A stretch of 23,554 nucleotides of DNA from Bacteroidota bacterium (lineage in GTDB: Bacteria; Bacteroidota; Bacteroidia; Chitinophagales; Chitinophagaceae): positions 1 through 23,554 of the forward strand of contig JAEZZY010000016.1 of the NCBI GenBank assembly GCA_023418315.1, in the 5' to 3' direction. Of the stretch, positions 22,801 to 23,554 are shown in pieces; the first letter of the stretch is position 1, and the number at the start of each line of letters is the position of its first letter. The translations under genes and the position numbers were made by a program. Under the pieces are notes generated by a model, which worked only from the letters and a program-made list of their open reading frames with translations, did no database searches and was not told where the DNA came from.

Positions 22801-23554
22801 GCGAAGGTATTTATACGAATAGTTTAATTTCCGGGAATAGGGCTTCTACGGGCGGCGGATGGATAAACTGGAGTGGCAACCCTAAAATCATCAACAGCAC
22901 CATTGCCGGTAACTTGGCCAACAGCTATGGAGGGATATACAATCCCGGAGCTGCTCAGTGGAAACCTTCATTCATCAATTGTATTATTTATGAGAATACG
23001 CCCAACGGCATAGGCTCCGACACAGCGTATCGTATTTCTTATAGTCTGGTGGAAACGCTACCCGGCGGGAGCAACGGCAACCTTAACGGGAGTTTACGTC
23101 CTTTATTTATATCCCCTATATCCGCTACGGTGGCGCCCCATGTCTTAGGCGATTACCGGCTGATGCATTGCAGTCCTGCTATTAACGCAGGTGTGAATGA
23201 TTCCATCCCTTCGGGAATCGTAACCGACCTGGATAGTATGGGAAGAATCGTAAGCGCTACGGTAGATATGGGTGCTTATGAATTTCGGGATACGACCACT
23301 GTTTTTGCAACACGCCATTATGTAAATATAAATGCCACCGGTAGCAATGACGGATCTTCCTGGGCAAATGCCTATACGGATCTTCAAAATGCCATTAACC
23401 AAAGCTGTCCCGGCGATTCGATATGGGTAGCTCAAGGCATATACCTTCCCATTCGCCCTGCAGACAACCTCTATGTAGTGGATACAGCCAACCGGGACAA
23501 CGCATTCGTGCTACGCAACGGTGTAAAAATCTTCGGTGGATTTAACGGAACGGA
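19839..23554 (+). CDS. SBBP-repeat / parallel beta-helix secreted protein with DUF7948-like N-terminal domain (partial, 3' end beyond window)
   Basis: The frame is open for 1238 codons from the ATG at 19839 to the window edge. A signal peptide (about residues 1-27, ending S-F-A) is followed by the DUF7948-like domain (about 50-275, PRFEENKGQITG). Seven SBBP repeats follow (280-717), each W-x-TYYG ... DAxGNxYLAG ... DAFLVKF; the seventh lacks the cysteine found after the fifteenth residue or so in the others. Next comes a beta-helix / pectin-lyase-like module from L725 (LYVDSLNGSDANNGASW), with many GGG turns and short parallel strands. A second such module starts near R1159 (RHYVNINATGSNDGSSW). 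This is a very large exported protein, probably surface-bound or released through type IX secretion (inference). The left paralog shares the N-terminal part. Confidence 0.88.
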   Translation, partial: MNQQSVISRLLCALALVAISCSSSFANPLPEKNQAATEAKARTWMQQMQPRFEENKGQITGEDARNVRYSYRSGNLTLFVRNNGLAYQFARTHYPKGYKHPDKTETPKEQKQRELLEKQIRTETYRMDIRLVGANPNAPTTTEGKSSDYTQYYNHNATRVYGYEKIIFHDIYPNIDWVIYTSSGKGAMDEVKYDFIIRPGGNPADIRLQPTDVEELKLKTDGSLYLGNRLGSITEQTPVSYQAGKTVATRFVQNAEGLLHFNVDAYDSAQTLTIDPTLSWATYYGGIGNEYGRSCAVDASGNVYMTGYTASTIGIASGGFQSSYGGGIYDAFLVKFDGNGNRLWATYYGGNNRDIGVSCTTDASGNVYLAGETLSLSGISFAGFQNTHGGNDDAFLVKFDGNGTRLWATYYGSTGRDNASACTIDAIGNVYLAGITASISGITLGGHQSVHGGGVYDAFLVKFNGSGTRLWGTYYGGSAYDDGVSCAADAAGNVYLAGTTTSTSAIASGGHQNSYGGGNNDAFLVKFDGNGTRLWGTYYGGSAVEYGYSCVTDATGNIYLAGYTQSASAIASGGHQNTHSGLTEAYLVKFDGSGIRLWGTYYGGSGLEHGSSCATDVAGNVYLAGYTESTSGIASGGFQNTYGGTRDAYLVKFNGSGTRLWGTYYGGSGIEHGYSSATDAAGNVYLTGYTTSTTGIASGGHQNTFGGSIDAFLVKISDCAPTNTLYVDSLNGSDANNGASWATAFKTLSYALYNVKTGSCYANVDSILVAQGTYYPTGVQNGTDRDSTFLFSMNSLAVLGGYPAGGGARDVATHLTILSGDIGITLDSTDNSHHVVVVTGSADTSLYIDGFSITGGQADATGNFSVGGWSLTRARGAGLAANQSFTASNLSFFENTATSYGGGLYLHDGNARLSHINVHHNQGGHGGGGIANLLGNPYIDDIRVEWNVADYGGGWINEGAGSPVVNNAVIQGNVANSTGGGVHNSGSSEGIYTNSLISGNRASTGGGWINWSGNPKIINSTIAGNLANSYGGIYNPGAAQWKPSFINCIIYENTPNGIGSDTAYRISYSLVETLPGGSNGNLNGSLRPLFISPISATVAPHVLGDYRLMHCSPAINAGVNDSIPSGIVTDLDSMGRIVSATVDMGAYEFRDTTTVFATRHYVNINATGSNDGSSWANAYTDLQNAINQSCPGDSIWVAQGIYLPIRPADNLYVVDTANRDNAFVLRNGVKIFGGFNGT
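20081..20551 (+). repeat. Right arm of large inverted repeat (DUF7948-coding region)
   Basis: Contains 75-bp (20081-20155) and 50-bp (20502-20551) blocks exactly complementary to 1562-1636 and 1136-1185. Together with the left arm it frames about 18 kb of DNA. Confidence 0.9.
20676..21989 (+). repeat. SBBP repeat array in the right secreted-protein gene (7 units)
   Basis: Seven in-frame units of about 186-192 bp, each encoding 62-64 residues. Units 4-7 share the GTxYYGGS opening and are closer to the left gene's units than units 1-3 are. Confidence 0.9.

Overview
The window looks like the chromosome of a Bacteroidota bacterium, most likely Chitinophagales/Chitinophagaceae (inference). Supporting signs are an outer-membrane beta-barrel receptor with a carboxypeptidase-regulatory-like N-terminus, two giant secreted proteins with SBBP repeats and a DUF7948-type N-terminal domain, a TPR protein with a LuxR-like helix-turn-helix (HTH), a DUF6132 gene, few clear Shine-Dalgarno sites, and moderate GC with A/T-rich intergenic DNA.

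Layout. (1) 1-1935, minus strand: 5' part of an SBBP-repeat secreted protein that runs off the left edge. (2) 2297-4054, plus: membrane-anchored TPR/HTH regulator, divergent from (1). (3) 4130-8194, minus: a diheme cytochrome c (transcribed first), then a large outer-membrane beta-barrel receptor. (4) 8319-12774, plus: an extracytoplasmic solute-binding lipoprotein, a DinB-family protein, a Crp/Fnr regulator, then a tightly overlapping five-gene set: rhodanese, DUF2892 membrane protein, DUF3365 heme lipoprotein, DUF6132 membrane protein, thioredoxin. (5) 12791-13597, minus: SAM methyltransferase. (6) 13812-19356, plus: a fatty-acid beta-oxidation operon in the order fadN-fadA-fadE, as in Bacillus subtilis. 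(7) 19839-23554, plus: a second SBBP/DUF7948 protein that continues into parallel beta-helix modules and runs off the right edge.

The two edge genes are paralogs in inverted orientation, with exact blocks of 50-75 bp in their N-terminal regions. They frame about 18 kb of metabolic genes as one large inverted repeat. Recombination between them would flip the whole block and swap which promoter and signal peptide drives which C-terminal part. The left copy also carries a small in-frame palindromic insert and very recent repeat-unit duplications.

The most system-like locus is 10422-12774. A one-cysteine Crp/Fnr regulator lies just upstream of two palindromes and a translationally coupled operon whose five products all carry cysteine motifs (persulfide loop, membrane CysCys, CxxCH heme, membrane C-x4-C, CGPC). 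This suggests a regulated thiol/persulfide and electron-transfer module at the cytoplasmic membrane. The families are known individually; the joint function is inference.

No tRNA, rRNA, CRISPR array or transposase was seen.
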